DNA from: Methyloversatilis sp. XJ19-49
GTDB lineage: Bacteria; Pseudomonadota; Gammaproteobacteria; Burkholderiales; Rhodocyclaceae
DNA length: 64,000 nt
Reading direction: 5' to 3'
Assembly: GCF_024580145.1 (NCBI RefSeq)
Contig: NZ_JANINI010000005.1
Span: 1-64,000 of the forward strand
This document shows positions 7,593 to 16,731 of this stretch, piece by piece (the stretch's first letter is position 1; each line of letters begins with the position of its first letter). The translations under genes and the position numbers were made by a program. The notes under the pieces are model-generated. The model was not told where the DNA came from, searched no databases, and saw nothing but the letters and a program-made list of their open reading frames with translations.

Positions 7593-10346
7593 ATGCCGCC
7601 CGTCGTGAGTGCCTGGCTGACCTGGCAACGCATGGCGCAACTGGCGACCGCCCTCTTTTCGGTGTCGGTCGGCGCTCTGCTGGTGCACTCGCATGACTCG
7701 CAGCAGAAACTGAAGTCATCGGAAGAAGCACGGCTGCTTGCCGACGCGCGCCAGACGGCCAGCCTGCTGGCCGACTTCATGGCGGAGCAGCGGCATTTCG
7801 TGCGCAACCTTGCCGACAGCCACGAAATCGATGTCTTCCTGACCAATCGAGCTTTGGGCATGTCGATGCGGTATGGCCTGGGCGCCAACCTGTACGAAGT
7901 CGAGAGCAGCCTGCGGCGTGCCATCGAGCGCCGGCAGGCGCTGGGCAGCCCGGTCTATTCGCGGATCCGTTATGTCGATGAATCCGGCGAGGTACTGGCC
8001 GACACCTCACCCGGCGCGCTTGAGCTGCCGCCGATCAAGATAGCCGGCCCGGATCCGCTACTCGAAATCGATGTCGCTCACCACCGCATCCTCGCGTCGG
8101 CGACGGTGGGCTACCGTGGCACGCCTGGCGGTACGGTCACGACGGTGACCGATCTGGCGCTGCTGTCGCGCTATCTGTCCTCGCCGATCGACGACCAGGG
8201 GCCGCGGCAGCTGCTGATCGATGAGGGCGGGCGGCCGCTGACGGCCAGCCTGGCCATGGCGCTTGAAGCGGCTCCGCTCCCTGCGTTGGTCAAGCTGCCG
8301 GAAGGCCATCCAACACCGGCTGGCCGCTTGCCGGCGGGTTTTTCCCTGCCGGTGCAGGCGGGCGATCTGGTCCTGCGCACAGCCGTCGGCGACACCGGCC
8401 TGTCGCTGGTGACGCTGGTACCGGAATCCCGACTGCACGGACCGCCCGCCGCCCGGATCTTTCCCTATGTCGCGGTAGCCGGCCCCCTGCTGCTGCTGCT
8501 CGTGCTGCTGGCAACGCACAGCACACGCCAGCGTGCGCGACAACTGGAAGCAGATGTGCTCGAGTCCAACCGCGACCGCTCCGAGTTGAAGGACAAGAAC
8601 GACGCGCTGGTTCGCGAAGTCACGCGCCGGGAGGCGCTGGAGCGGGAGCTGCGCGAGAGCGAGGAACGCTATCGCACCTATATAGAACATGCACCGGAAG
8701 GTGTTTTCGTGACCGATGCGGAAGGTCGCTTCATCGACGCGAATCCGTCCGCGTGTGCGATGGTTGGCTACTCACGCGACGAATTGCTGACCCTGTCTGC
8801 GGCGGCACTGTCGCCGTCCGGACTTCCCGCCGAACATGCCGAACTGCACCGGAACATCCTCGAAGGCGGCAGCCAGACGGCGGAAATCACCTTGCGCCGC
8901 AAGGATGGGCAGGTGCTGGTCGCCGAGCTGCACGCCATCGCGCTGCCGGGCGACCGGATGATGGGCTTCTGCGTCGACATCACCGAGCAGAAGCAGGCTG
9001 AGGAGCAAATCCTGCAGCTTGCGTACTACGACCCTCTCACCGCCCTGCCCAATCGACGACTGCTGATGGACCGCCTGCAGAGGGCCATGGCGGCGAGTGG
9101 CAGAAGCCAGCAATTCGGCGCACTTTTCATCCTCGATCTGGATCACTTCAAGAACCTCAATGACACCCAGGGGCATGATTTCGGTGATCGATTGCTGATC
9201 GAGGTGGCCACGCGGCTCACGTCAGCCCTGCGTCAGGAGGATACCGTGGCCCGCCTGGGCGGCGATGAATACGTGATGGTCATCGAAGGCCTGGGGCTGG
9301 ATGCCGCCACCGCGACGAGACAGGCTGAAGCGGTCGCCGACAAGGTGCGCAGCGCACTGGCGCAGCCTTTCATCCTGCAGGCAGACCGGCCGCCTCACCA
9401 CAGCACCACCAGCATCGGCGTGACACTTTTCCAGGCCCACGAGACGGCCGCGGAACTGCTGTTGAAGCAGGCGGACGTTGCGCTCTACCAGGCCAAGAAC
9501 GCCGGTCGCAATACGTCGCGCTTCTTCAATCCGGACATGCAGGCAGCCATCGACGCCCGCGCCGCGATGGAAGCGGCACTGCGACGCGGCATCGCACAGC
9601 ACGAATTGAAGCTCTATTGCCAGCCGCAGGTGGATGCAAACCAATGCGTGACGGGCGCCGAGGCGCTGCTGCGCTGGCTGCCGTCCGACTCACCGCCAAT
9701 ACCACCGCTGCAGTTCATTCCGCTGGCCGAGGAGACCGGCCTCATCGTCGAGATCGGCGAATGGGTGATCGAGCAGGCCTGCATCTGGCTGAAGAACTGG
9801 CAGAGCGATGCCACCATGGCCGCGCTCTGCCTGTCGGTGAACGTGAGTGCCCGCCAGTTCCACCAGCCGAACTTCGTTGATTGCGTGCTGGACGCCGTTC
9901 ACCGCCACGGCGTCGACGCCAGCCGCCTCACGCTGGAACTGACCGAGAGCGTGGTGCTCGACCGCGTCGAGGAAGTGATCGAACGCATGTTGCGACTGAA
10001 GGCGGTCGGCATCCGCTTTTCGATCGATGATTTCGGCACCGGTTACTCGTCGCTGTCCTATCTCAAGCGCCTGCCCGTCGACGAGGTGAAGATAGACCGC
10101 ACCTTCATCCGCGACATCACGCTCGACCAGAACGATCTGGCCATCGTGCGCGCCATCCTGGCCATGAGCCACTCACTGGGCTTGTCCGTGATCGCCGAAG
10201 GCGTGGAAACCGATGCCCAGCATGCGCTGCTGATGCAGCATGGTTGCGCTGGCTTCCAGGGCTACCTTTTCGGCCGGCCGGAGCCGGTAGATGCGCTGGT
10301 CGCCCGATCGCACCTGGACGCACGCGGCCGCATCACGGCGATGTAG
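7593..10346 (+). CDS. Membrane PAS-GGDEF-EAL c-di-GMP turnover protein
   Basis: A 917-residue protein in the order: TM helix (about 10-28), periplasmic sensor region (about 30-285), second TM (about 290-310), short coiled coil, PAS domain (from about 359), GGDEF domain with the active-site loop GGDEY near 556, and EAL domain with the EALLRW motif near 690 and DDFGTGYS near 812. The EAL residues look intact, and the Tyr in GGDEY is a tolerated variant, so both cyclase and phosphodiesterase activity are possible. The frame is open further upstream, but those starts lie inside the solute-binding gene. The ATG at 7593, 13 nt after its stop, is chosen although no strong ribosome site precedes it. 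Confidence 0.88.
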   Translation: MPPVVSAWLTWQRMAQLATALFSVSVGALLVHSHDSQQKLKSSEEARLLADARQTASLLADFMAEQRHFVRNLADSHEIDVFLTNRALGMSMRYGLGANLYEVESSLRRAIERRQALGSPVYSRIRYVDESGEVLADTSPGALELPPIKIAGPDPLLEIDVAHHRILASATVGYRGTPGGTVTTVTDLALLSRYLSSPIDDQGPRQLLIDEGGRPLTASLAMALEAAPLPALVKLPEGHPTPAGRLPAGFSLPVQAGDLVLRTAVGDTGLSLVTLVPESRLHGPPAARIFPYVAVAGPLLLLLVLLATHSTRQRARQLEADVLESNRDRSELKDKNDALVREVTRREALERELRESEERYRTYIEHAPEGVFVTDAEGRFIDANPSACAMVGYSRDELLTLSAAALSPSGLPAEHAELHRNILEGGSQTAEITLRRKDGQVLVAELHAIALPGDRMMGFCVDITEQKQAEEQILQLAYYDPLTALPNRRLLMDRLQRAMAASGRSQQFGALFILDLDHFKNLNDTQGHDFGDRLLIEVATRLTSALRQEDTVARLGGDEYVMVIEGLGLDAATATRQAEAVADKVRSALAQPFILQADRPPHHSTTSIGVTLFQAHETAAELLLKQADVALYQAKNAGRNTSRFFNPDMQAAIDARAAMEAALRRGIAQHELKLYCQPQVDANQCVTGAEALLRWLPSDSPPIPPLQFIPLAEETGLIVEIGEWVIEQACIWLKNWQSDATMAALCLSVNVSARQFHQPNFVDCVLDAVHRHGVDASRLTLELTESVVLDRVEEVIERMLRLKAVGIRFSIDDFGTGYSSLSYLKRLPVDEVKIDRTFIRDITLDQNDLAIVRAILAMSHSLGLSVIAEGVETDAQHALLMQHGCAGFQGYLFGRPEPVDALVARSHLDARGRITAM

Positions 10347-10394
10347 CAAAGGCTCGTTCACTGCACGCTGCGGGGCGTCCAAGGGCTTACACGG

Positions 10395-11774
10395 ATGCGC
10401 GCACCGGTATCCTTGCGTCCGGTCCGCACTTCCCTCGATCTTGAAATGACCGTTTCCCTGTTGCGTATGAGCGCCTGCGTGGGGCTGGCCATCGCCGTGG
10501 CGCTGTTCGCACCCGACGACCCCGGATTGCGCGCCGCACTGGCGATCTTTGCGCTGGCCGGGTCACTGTGGATGACGCAGGCCCTGCCGCTGACCCTGAC
10601 CGCGCTGCTGGTGCCGCTGCTGGCGGTGCTGTTTGCCGGTGTGACGCCATCGAAGGCGCTGGCATCGTTCGCACACCCCATCATCTTCCTGTTCCTCGGC
10701 GGCTTTGCGCTGGCGGCGGCGCTCGCGCGGCATGGGCTGGACCGCTGGCTCGCCCGCCGGGTGCTCGCACTGTCCGGCGGGCGCAGGGTGATATCGCTGG
10801 CCCTGCTGTTTGCACTGACCGCACTGCTGTCGATGTGGATCAGCAATACCGCCACCGCAGCCATGATGCTGCCGCTGGCACTCGGTCTGCTGGGCCCCGA
10901 TGCCGATCCGCGCGAACGCACCTTCGTGCTGCTGGGCGTGGCCTACAGCGCCAGCATCGGCGGCATCGGCACGCTGGTCGGCAGTCCGCCCAACGCCATC
11001 GCTGCCGCCCAGGCCGGCATCGGCTTTGCGGAATGGATGCGCTTCGGTCTGCCGCTGGTCGTCGTGCTGATGCCGCTGATGGCGGCAACGCTGTGGCTGG
11101 TGCTGCGTCCGGCGCTCGGCGGACGCATCGAACTTCCGGCAGCCGAAGCGGACGACGGATGGACGCCCGGTCGCATCGCCACGGCTTCGGTTTTTGCATT
11201 CGCCGTAGCCGGCTGGGTGTTCGGTGCGCCGCTGGCGCGCGCGCTGGGCGTCGAACAGGACATCGACGCCGTGGTCGCGCTGGCCGCCATCGCACTGCTG
11301 GTGGCAAGCCGCGCCATCGACTGGCCGGACATCGAATCGCATACGCAGTGGGGCGTGCTGCTGCTGTTCGGCGGCGGCCTGGCGCTGAGCGCCCTGATGG
11401 GTTCGAGTGGCGCGAGCCGCTTTCTGGCCGACGCGCTGACCGACCTGCTGCGCGGCACGCCCGACTGGCTGGTGCTGCTGGGCATCATCGCCTTCGTGGT
11501 CATGCTGACCGAGTTGGTCAGCAACACCGCCAGTGCCGCGCTGCTTGTTCCGGTCTTCGCCGTGCTGGCTCCCGACTTCGGCCTCGATCCGCGCGCGCTG
11601 TCGGCGGCCATTGCGATTTCGGCCTCCTGTGCCTTCATGCTTCCGGTCGCCACCCCTCCGAACGCGCTGGTATTCGGTACCGGCCACGTGTCAGCAGCAT
11701 CGATGATGCGCTGCGGGCTGCTGCTGAACGCGGTGTGCATCGGTGTCATCACGCTTTACGCGCGGGTGCTGTGA
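10395..11774 (+). CDS. SLC13/DASS-family anion:sodium symporter
   Basis: A 459-residue polytopic membrane protein with about 11-12 hydrophobic helices. It carries the two Ser-Asn-Thr motifs of the divalent anion:Na+ symporter family, SNTATAAMMLPL and SNTASAALLVPV, each at a re-entrant hairpin that binds sodium and substrate carboxylate. GSPPNAIAA and VATPPNALVFG are the matching loop motifs. Substrates in the family are dicarboxylates, citrate, sulfate or related anions; I cannot choose among them. The start at 10395 has AAGGG upstream. An internal ATG at 10446 would remove a polar 17-residue leader and is a realistic alternative. Confidence 0.87.
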   Translation: MRAPVSLRPVRTSLDLEMTVSLLRMSACVGLAIAVALFAPDDPGLRAALAIFALAGSLWMTQALPLTLTALLVPLLAVLFAGVTPSKALASFAHPIIFLFLGGFALAAALARHGLDRWLARRVLALSGGRRVISLALLFALTALLSMWISNTATAAMMLPLALGLLGPDADPRERTFVLLGVAYSASIGGIGTLVGSPPNAIAAAQAGIGFAEWMRFGLPLVVVLMPLMAATLWLVLRPALGGRIELPAAEADDGWTPGRIATASVFAFAVAGWVFGAPLARALGVEQDIDAVVALAAIALLVASRAIDWPDIESHTQWGVLLLFGGGLALSALMGSSGASRFLADALTDLLRGTPDWLVLLGIIAFVVMLTELVSNTASAALLVPVFAVLAPDFGLDPRALSAAIAISASCAFMLPVATPPNALVFGTGHVSAASMMRCGLLLNAVCIGVITLYARVL

Positions 11775-11835
11775 CGGCAGCGGCCCGCGTGCGCTGTGCT
11801 ACCTGTTGAGCCACACCGGCCATCCCCGGACTTCT

Positions 11836-14040
11836 CTAAGGCGCAGACGACTCGGCCGGGCGGCAGTAATCGAGCCATCGTTGCAGATCTGCCCGATGCA
11901 TGCCGTTCAGCCCCTTGTCGAGTTGGTCGAGTACCCGGCGCACATGTCGGGTGAGCGTCTTGTCGCCACACAGCACGCGAAGGATGAGCAGCACGATCTG
12001 CCAGAATGCAGGGTCGGTGCGCTGGATGGCTGACAGATTCTGCAGCGCTTCCGACTGCGCCGAGCGAAGAAGCAGCAAGGGCAGGCGGTCAAGGTCGCGG
12101 ATGTCGACGATGTGCTGGTTCAGCAGCGCACGCACAATGGCGACTTCCCGATCCGTGAGGTGACGCAACCGGTTGGCGGTTTCGCGATGCGACAGATCCT
12201 GGGCGATGCGACCGGGTCCTGTTTCGCACATCCGGGGCGCGTCGTCCGGCGAGTGGCGGAGCCCAGCTCTCCACATCGCGTACACGCTCTCTGCTGCAGG
12301 CATCTCTTGTTTGAAGGATTCGTGAGGAAAAGGTGCAAATTCAGCTTGGCGCACCGCCGCCTGGGTATGCCGGACGCGCTCGAGCGTCGGCATGGTGATC
12401 GACTTGACCTCACGTTGGGCGGTCAGCACCAGGTTCGAGTCCACGCTGACCAGCTGGTAACGCACCGCCCAGTCGCTGCGCGCGCGTTCCGGCAAGGTGG
12501 CGAGCCGGCGTGCTGCGGCGAGTCGGCTCAGTCCGGAATTGTCGAGTGACTGCAACGGCGGCGCAGCGCAGGAGATGGCAAGGTCGCCGGACTGCAATTG
12601 CAGCACCGGCCGCACCGGGCAGCCGTGCGGGAAGGCTGCCATCAGGTGCACCGTATCGCCCGGGTAGATCGCCGGCGGCAGCGGCACCTGCCACAAGGGC
12701 TCGGCGCCCCACTCGACCGACAGCCGGGCGTGCGTCTGATGGCGGATGCGCTGGAACATGCGCAGGATGGCTTCGTGAAGGTCCTCGCCCGGGGGCACGA
12801 TGTCGCAGGCACCGCCGGTCTCGTCGGCCAGCCGGCGCAGCAGCGCCTCGGAAGGCGAATGGCCGACGCCGATGACGAAGATGCGTTGTCCGCTGCGCCT
12901 GGCTGCTTCTACTACCGCGTCGACCGCCCACACCTGGCCATCAGTGATCAGCAGCACGCAGGCGCCACCCTCGGCGCCCGGCAACGTCAGCGTCTGCTGC
13001 AATGCCTGCTCCATCTCGGTGCCGCCCATGTCGGACAACAGCGAACGTACGTGGTCGCGCGCACGCGTGAGCGAAGCGCCAAACGCAGGCTGAAGGGCAT
13101 CGAACAGGTGAAGCGTGTGAGTGCCGAAACAGCTCAGGCTGAAGCGATCGGGCGGCTCAAGCTCGGACAGGATCGCCGCAAGTGCGGCCCGTGACGACTC
13201 GATGCTGGCGCCGGCCATCGACCCGGAGCAGTCGGCCAGCAGCTTCAGATTGACCGCCGCCGGGCGGGCATCGCCGAAGCGCGGGCACAGGCTGGCAATG
13301 ACCACCTCGGCCGCCGCCTCGCCCTCGGCGGTTGCGTAGTCGGGTACGCGCACTGCAGACGACCAGTCCGGCAGACCGGACAGCGTGAACACGAAATCAC
13401 GGTCGAGCCAGGCCCGTGCGCGCAGCGCGGCCTGCAGCCTTGCCTCGCCGCGCTCGATCGACAGCGCGTGCGTCGTGCATTCGGCCTGCGCCGATGCCAG
13501 CGGGCCATTCACGGTCAATTCGATCGAGAAAGGATAGTCGTCCAGACCGCCTGTCAGCGGCACCTGGTGGGGCGCGAGGCCGCCGTCGCGGATCGGGTCG
13601 CCATACCAGGTGCCCAGCGTGGTCGGCAGCGTGACGCGGATGATGCCCTGTTCGAAACGCAGCAGCTGGCCGTAGCGCACCGTGACGCGGAACGTGTCGC
13701 CGGGGAGCAGGTTGCCGAGGTTGAGGGTGTATCGCCCGTCCCCCGCCGATTCCACCATCACCGCACTGTCGCCCGATGCCACCGCCCCCTCATAGACTCC
13801 CTCGGCCCGGCGGCGCGACAGCACCTGTGCCGCGAGCTTGCGGCCCCCGATATCGACATCCAACCCGAGCAGCGTCGCCGCGAGCGGCACCGGAAAGGTG
13901 TAGATCACCTCAAGCGGCTCGGTGCCGGCGTTGGCATAAGTCTGCTCGAGTGCCATGTCGAGCATCAGCCCGTCGATGCGACCGCGCGCATGTACACCGC
14001 GCAGGCTGGGCCGGTGGCCGGCTTCAGGGGGTAGGTTCAT
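11836..14040 (-). CDS. VIT and von Willebrand factor A domain protein
   Basis: A 734-residue protein with an N-terminal vault protein/inter-alpha-trypsin (VIT) domain (about 1-135; EPLEVIYTFPVPLAATL, GDTFRVTVRYGQ) and a VWA domain (about 260-430). The VWA metal-ion site is intact: D270-x-S272-x-S274 (in LLADCSGSM) and a later DMGGTEMEQAL threonine. The last 150 residues are helical and unrecognised. No signal peptide is seen, so it is probably cytoplasmic. The upstream MerR-type gene overlaps this start by 17 nt, so the two are co-translated. The role is unknown; VIT-VWA proteins generally act as protein-interaction modules. Upstream in-frame codons lie inside the regulator gene, hence the ATG at 14040. 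Confidence 0.83.
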   Translation of the reverse strand: MNLPPEAGHRPSLRGVHARGRIDGLMLDMALEQTYANAGTEPLEVIYTFPVPLAATLLGLDVDIGGRKLAAQVLSRRRAEGVYEGAVASGDSAVMVESAGDGRYTLNLGNLLPGDTFRVTVRYGQLLRFEQGIIRVTLPTTLGTWYGDPIRDGGLAPHQVPLTGGLDDYPFSIELTVNGPLASAQAECTTHALSIERGEARLQAALRARAWLDRDFVFTLSGLPDWSSAVRVPDYATAEGEAAAEVVIASLCPRFGDARPAAVNLKLLADCSGSMAGASIESSRAALAAILSELEPPDRFSLSCFGTHTLHLFDALQPAFGASLTRARDHVRSLLSDMGGTEMEQALQQTLTLPGAEGGACVLLITDGQVWAVDAVVEAARRSGQRIFVIGVGHSPSEALLRRLADETGGACDIVPPGEDLHEAILRMFQRIRHQTHARLSVEWGAEPLWQVPLPPAIYPGDTVHLMAAFPHGCPVRPVLQLQSGDLAISCAAPPLQSLDNSGLSRLAAARRLATLPERARSDWAVRYQLVSVDSNLVLTAQREVKSITMPTLERVRHTQAAVRQAEFAPFPHESFKQEMPAAESVYAMWRAGLRHSPDDAPRMCETGPGRIAQDLSHRETANRLRHLTDREVAIVRALLNQHIVDIRDLDRLPLLLLRSAQSEALQNLSAIQRTDPAFWQIVLLILRVLCGDKTLTRHVRRVLDQLDKGLNGMHRADLQRWLDYCRPAESSAP

Positions 14041-14443
14041 CGGGTTTCTCCTGTTGGATCCGTTCGTACAGCGCGATGACTTCTCGGGCGAAACGGCGCA
14101 ACTGCTCCGGGCCGATGCCCAGCCGCGACGTTTCGATCTGGATGTCCACACCGTCGGCCACCGTGATGTGCGCACGTACCTCGACCGTGCCCGGCGCCCG
14201 CCTGGGCTCGATCACTGCGTCGATGTCGCCCTTGAGCACCGCCGCGATGCGATCCAGCGACAGGCCGCCCTCGGACAGCCGGCGCACCGTGAGCAACTGC
14301 TCGAGGTGACGCTGGAAGTAGCGCGCCGCACGCGTTTCGCCCTCGGGCCGATCGACCAGGCCGAGCTGCACGTAGTAACGCACCGTGCGTTTGGGCAGCG
14401 CGCTCAGCGCGCACAGTTCATCGAGGGTGTAGGTCGTGTTCAT
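14024..14443 (-). CDS. MerR-family transcriptional regulator
   Basis: A 139-residue protein. The N-terminal winged helix-turn-helix (about 1-70) is clearly MerR-like: TYTLDELCALSALPKRTVRYYVQLGLV, then ARYFQRHLEQLLTVRRLSEGGLSLDRI. The C-terminal 65 residues are unrecognised, have no Cys or His cluster for metal sensing, and include a short predicted helix (LRRFAREVIALYERIQQ). The ATG at 14443 is preferred to a GTG at 14464. The gene overlaps the VIT-VWA gene downstream by 17 nt, so the VWA protein is probably its effector or its partner. Its own promoter region carries repeated AGACAGTT sites, suggesting autoregulation. Confidence 0.85.
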   Translation of the reverse strand: MNTTYTLDELCALSALPKRTVRYYVQLGLVDRPEGETRAARYFQRHLEQLLTVRRLSEGGLSLDRIAAVLKGDIDAVIEPRRAPGTVEVRAHITVADGVDIQIETSRLGIGPEQLRRFAREVIALYERIQQEKPDEPTP

Positions 14444-14481
14444 GGGGTAACCGGGTAGGGACACGTACTTTTTAACATCTT

Positions 14482-14513
14482 AACTGTCTTTGTCAACTGT
14501 CTCTTAAAGACAG
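14482..14513 (-). promoter_or_regulatory. Probable promoter/operator of the merR-VWA operon
   Basis: Reading the minus strand, TTGACA (14496-14491) is a consensus -35 box. It is bracketed by two copies of the octamer AGACAGTT 13 nt apart, and the upstream copy forms a perfect dyad, CTGTCT-N5-AGACAG (14497-14513). AT-rich sequence suited to a -10 lies 17-20 nt downstream. MerR proteins bind dyads around unusually spaced promoters. The assignment of this site to the adjacent regulator is inference. Confidence 0.5.
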
Positions 14514-14851
14514 CTCCACGACCCGCCATTTACGGCCATGGACACCCGCCAGGAACGTGCCGAGAACCGCCGTCGGGGGCGTCCGGGCGACGCTCGGGTA
14601 GCTCTCTTTCGGGCAGAGGTCTTGCCGCGTCGTCGTGATCGGGCGAGGTGACCCAGGGCCGGTTAGCCCGCTTCATTACAGTTCTTGTCGCTCAAGAATG
14701 ATCCGAACAGATCATTGAAATTGCGCGTCTTTCATATCTGTATGGTCGAACTTGGGTGCAGTTGACGTGTATCAATGGCACGGCCGCACCGGCCACTGAA
14801 GCTCGGACACATGTACATGCTGGCAGGCGGCCCACGGCCGGGAGAGCAGAA
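14514..14851. other. Divergent intergenic region before the exbB/V-ATPase operon, paired dyads
   Basis: There is no convincing gene here. Two adjacent perfect dyads lie at 14682-14698 (TTCTTG-N5-CAAGAA) and 14697-14716 (AATGATC-N6-GATCATT). The second overlaps TTGAAA (14715-14720), a plausible -35 for the downstream operon, although no good -10 at 17 nt is visible. A GGGAGAG ribosome site is at 14840-14846. This is the only long non-coding gap before the ten-gene operon, so its promoter should be here. Confidence 0.45.
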
Positions 14852-16696
14852 ATGAACGAATCGTTGCAGACACGGTGTGCGAGGATGCTGCGGCACCTCC
14901 TCGTCGGCGCAGTGGGACTGAGTCTTTTGATCAGTCCACTCTCGGCTTCGGCCTGGTGGAATGCCGAATGGCCTTATCGCAAGCAGATCGGACTGAGCGG
15001 TGCGGAAACGCCCGCACTCGGCGGACAGGTTCAGCAGGTGCTGGTGCCGATCCGTCTGCATGCCGGCAACTTCCCCTTTGTGGATGCCCAAGAAGGCGGC
15101 AGCGATTTGCGCTTCATGGCCGCCGACGACAAGACGCCCCTGAATTTTCATTTCGAGCAGTTCGACGGAGTCGACGAAGTCGCCATCGCCTGGGTGCAGG
15201 TGCCCTCGGTGGGGGGCAAGGACTCCGCCATCCTGATGTATTACGGCAACATCGATGCGCCCGCAGCCGGCAGCACGAAGGCCAGCTTCGATCCGCTGAC
15301 TGTGCTGGCCATGCACTTTGCGGAACGTGACGGCCTGCCGCGCGATTCGACCGGCTACGGCAACTCGGTGCTGAAGAGCAGCGGCCAGTTCGGCGCCAAT
15401 GGCGCGGTGGGCTTCGGCATGGCGCTGGCGGCCGATCAGTCGATGCAGATTGCCGGCGCCCCGTCGCTGAGCACGCCCGCCGGCACCGGCTGGACCGTTG
15501 CAGTCTGGGTCAAGGCAGCACAGGCCGCCGCCAGCGGAACGCTGCTCGTCAGACAGGAGAACGGCCGGCGACTGGTGCTCGGTCTGGAGGACGGCAAGCC
15601 CTACCTTGCCGTGGATGATGCAGCGCGCGCCGGCAGCAGCGGGCGCATCGCCGCGCAGGCGCCGATCGATGGCGCGTCCTGGCACCACATCGCCTTCGTG
15701 CTCGGCGACTCGGCGGCCCTCTTCGTCGACGGTGTGGAGGTCGCACAGGGCACGCTGCGTCTTCCCGAATTCAGCGGCGACGTGATCATCGGCGACGCCG
15801 GCGGGGCGACCGGCTTCGCAGGAGAGATCGACGAACTGCAGATTTCCAACCGGATGCGCGCAGCGGAGTGGATACGCGCCGCCGCCATCGCGCAGGATCC
15901 GCAGAGCCGGCTGGCCGACTACGGTGGTGACGAAAGCGGTGGCGGCAGCGACTATGTGGAAGTGATGCGCACGCTGGCGGCGGCGGTCAGCGCCGAAGGC
16001 TGGGTGATCATCGCGCTGATCTGCCTGATGGGCCTGATCAGCGGCGAGGTGATGATCGTGAAGTCGAGGCTGCTCAACCGCATGCGCACCCAGAACGAGG
16101 CCTTCCTGGATGCCTACCGTCAGTCCGACACGCCGCTCGCCCGCATGGATCCGCAGGCGGTCGCGGAAGCCGGCGAAACGTGGCGCGATTCGCCGCTGCT
16201 GCACCTCTACATGTCGGCGTCGAATGAAATGCACGGGCTGCTGGCCGCCGGACATTCCGGTGCGCTGAGCCCGCAGGCGCTGGAAGTCATCCGCTCCGGC
16301 ATCGATGCCGGCATGGTGGGCGAGGCGCACCGCATGAACGACCGGATGGTGACGCTGACGCTGGCGGTGTCCGGCGCGCCCTTCCTCGGCCTGCTCGGCA
16401 CGGTGGTCGGCATCATGATCACCTTCGGCGCCATCGCCATGGCAGGCGACGTGAATGTGAACACCATCGCGCCGGGCGTGGCCGCGGCACTCGCCACGAC
16501 GGTGGCCGGCCTGCTGGTCGCGATCCCTGTGATGTTCGGCTACAACCAGCTCGCCACGCGCATCAAGGAACTGACTGCCGGCATGGAGGTATTCGCCAGC
16601 GGTCTGGTGGGCAGGATCGCGCTGCGTTCGACACAGCCGGTTCCGCCCGGCCCGATTGCAGCCGCCGATGCACAGGACCTGCTGGCCGCAGCCTGA
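14852..16696 (+). CDS. DUF2341-LamG-like-ExbB fusion, MotA/TolQ/ExbB proton-channel protein
   Basis: A 614-residue fusion. After a signal peptide (about 1-34) come a DUF2341 domain (about 35-135, WWNAEWPYRKQIGLSG to AILMYYGN) and a LamG/concanavalin-like fold (about 150-345). A transmembrane helix (about 380-400) follows, then a TolQ/ExbB core (about 480-600; GAPFLGLLGTVVGIMITFGA, APGVAAALATTVAGLLVAIP). ExbB subunits form the stator ring of Ton motors that use ion-motive force. Here the ring would carry large periplasmic beta-sandwich domains that could bind glycans or envelope partners (inference). The ATG at 14852 follows GGGAGAG; the frame opens earlier, but the signal peptide begins here. 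ExbD- and TonB-like genes follow, then V-ATPase genes. Confidence 0.88.
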   Translation: MNESLQTRCARMLRHLLVGAVGLSLLISPLSASAWWNAEWPYRKQIGLSGAETPALGGQVQQVLVPIRLHAGNFPFVDAQEGGSDLRFMAADDKTPLNFHFEQFDGVDEVAIAWVQVPSVGGKDSAILMYYGNIDAPAAGSTKASFDPLTVLAMHFAERDGLPRDSTGYGNSVLKSSGQFGANGAVGFGMALAADQSMQIAGAPSLSTPAGTGWTVAVWVKAAQAAASGTLLVRQENGRRLVLGLEDGKPYLAVDDAARAGSSGRIAAQAPIDGASWHHIAFVLGDSAALFVDGVEVAQGTLRLPEFSGDVIIGDAGGATGFAGEIDELQISNRMRAAEWIRAAAIAQDPQSRLADYGGDESGGGSDYVEVMRTLAAAVSAEGWVIIALICLMGLISGEVMIVKSRLLNRMRTQNEAFLDAYRQSDTPLARMDPQAVAEAGETWRDSPLLHLYMSASNEMHGLLAAGHSGALSPQALEVIRSGIDAGMVGEAHRMNDRMVTLTLAVSGAPFLGLLGTVVGIMITFGAIAMAGDVNVNTIAPGVAAALATTVAGLLVAIPVMFGYNQLATRIKELTAGMEVFASGLVGRIALRSTQPVPPGPIAAADAQDLLAAA

Positions 16697-16731
16697 CGCA
16701 CATCCCGACAGATCATGCATGCGAGACAGTC

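Noticed and set aside
14732-16720. A 662-codon minus-strand open frame opposite the ExbB fusion
   Set aside because: A composition shadow: rich in His, Arg and Gln, with no ribosome site. It overlaps a gene with clear domains.
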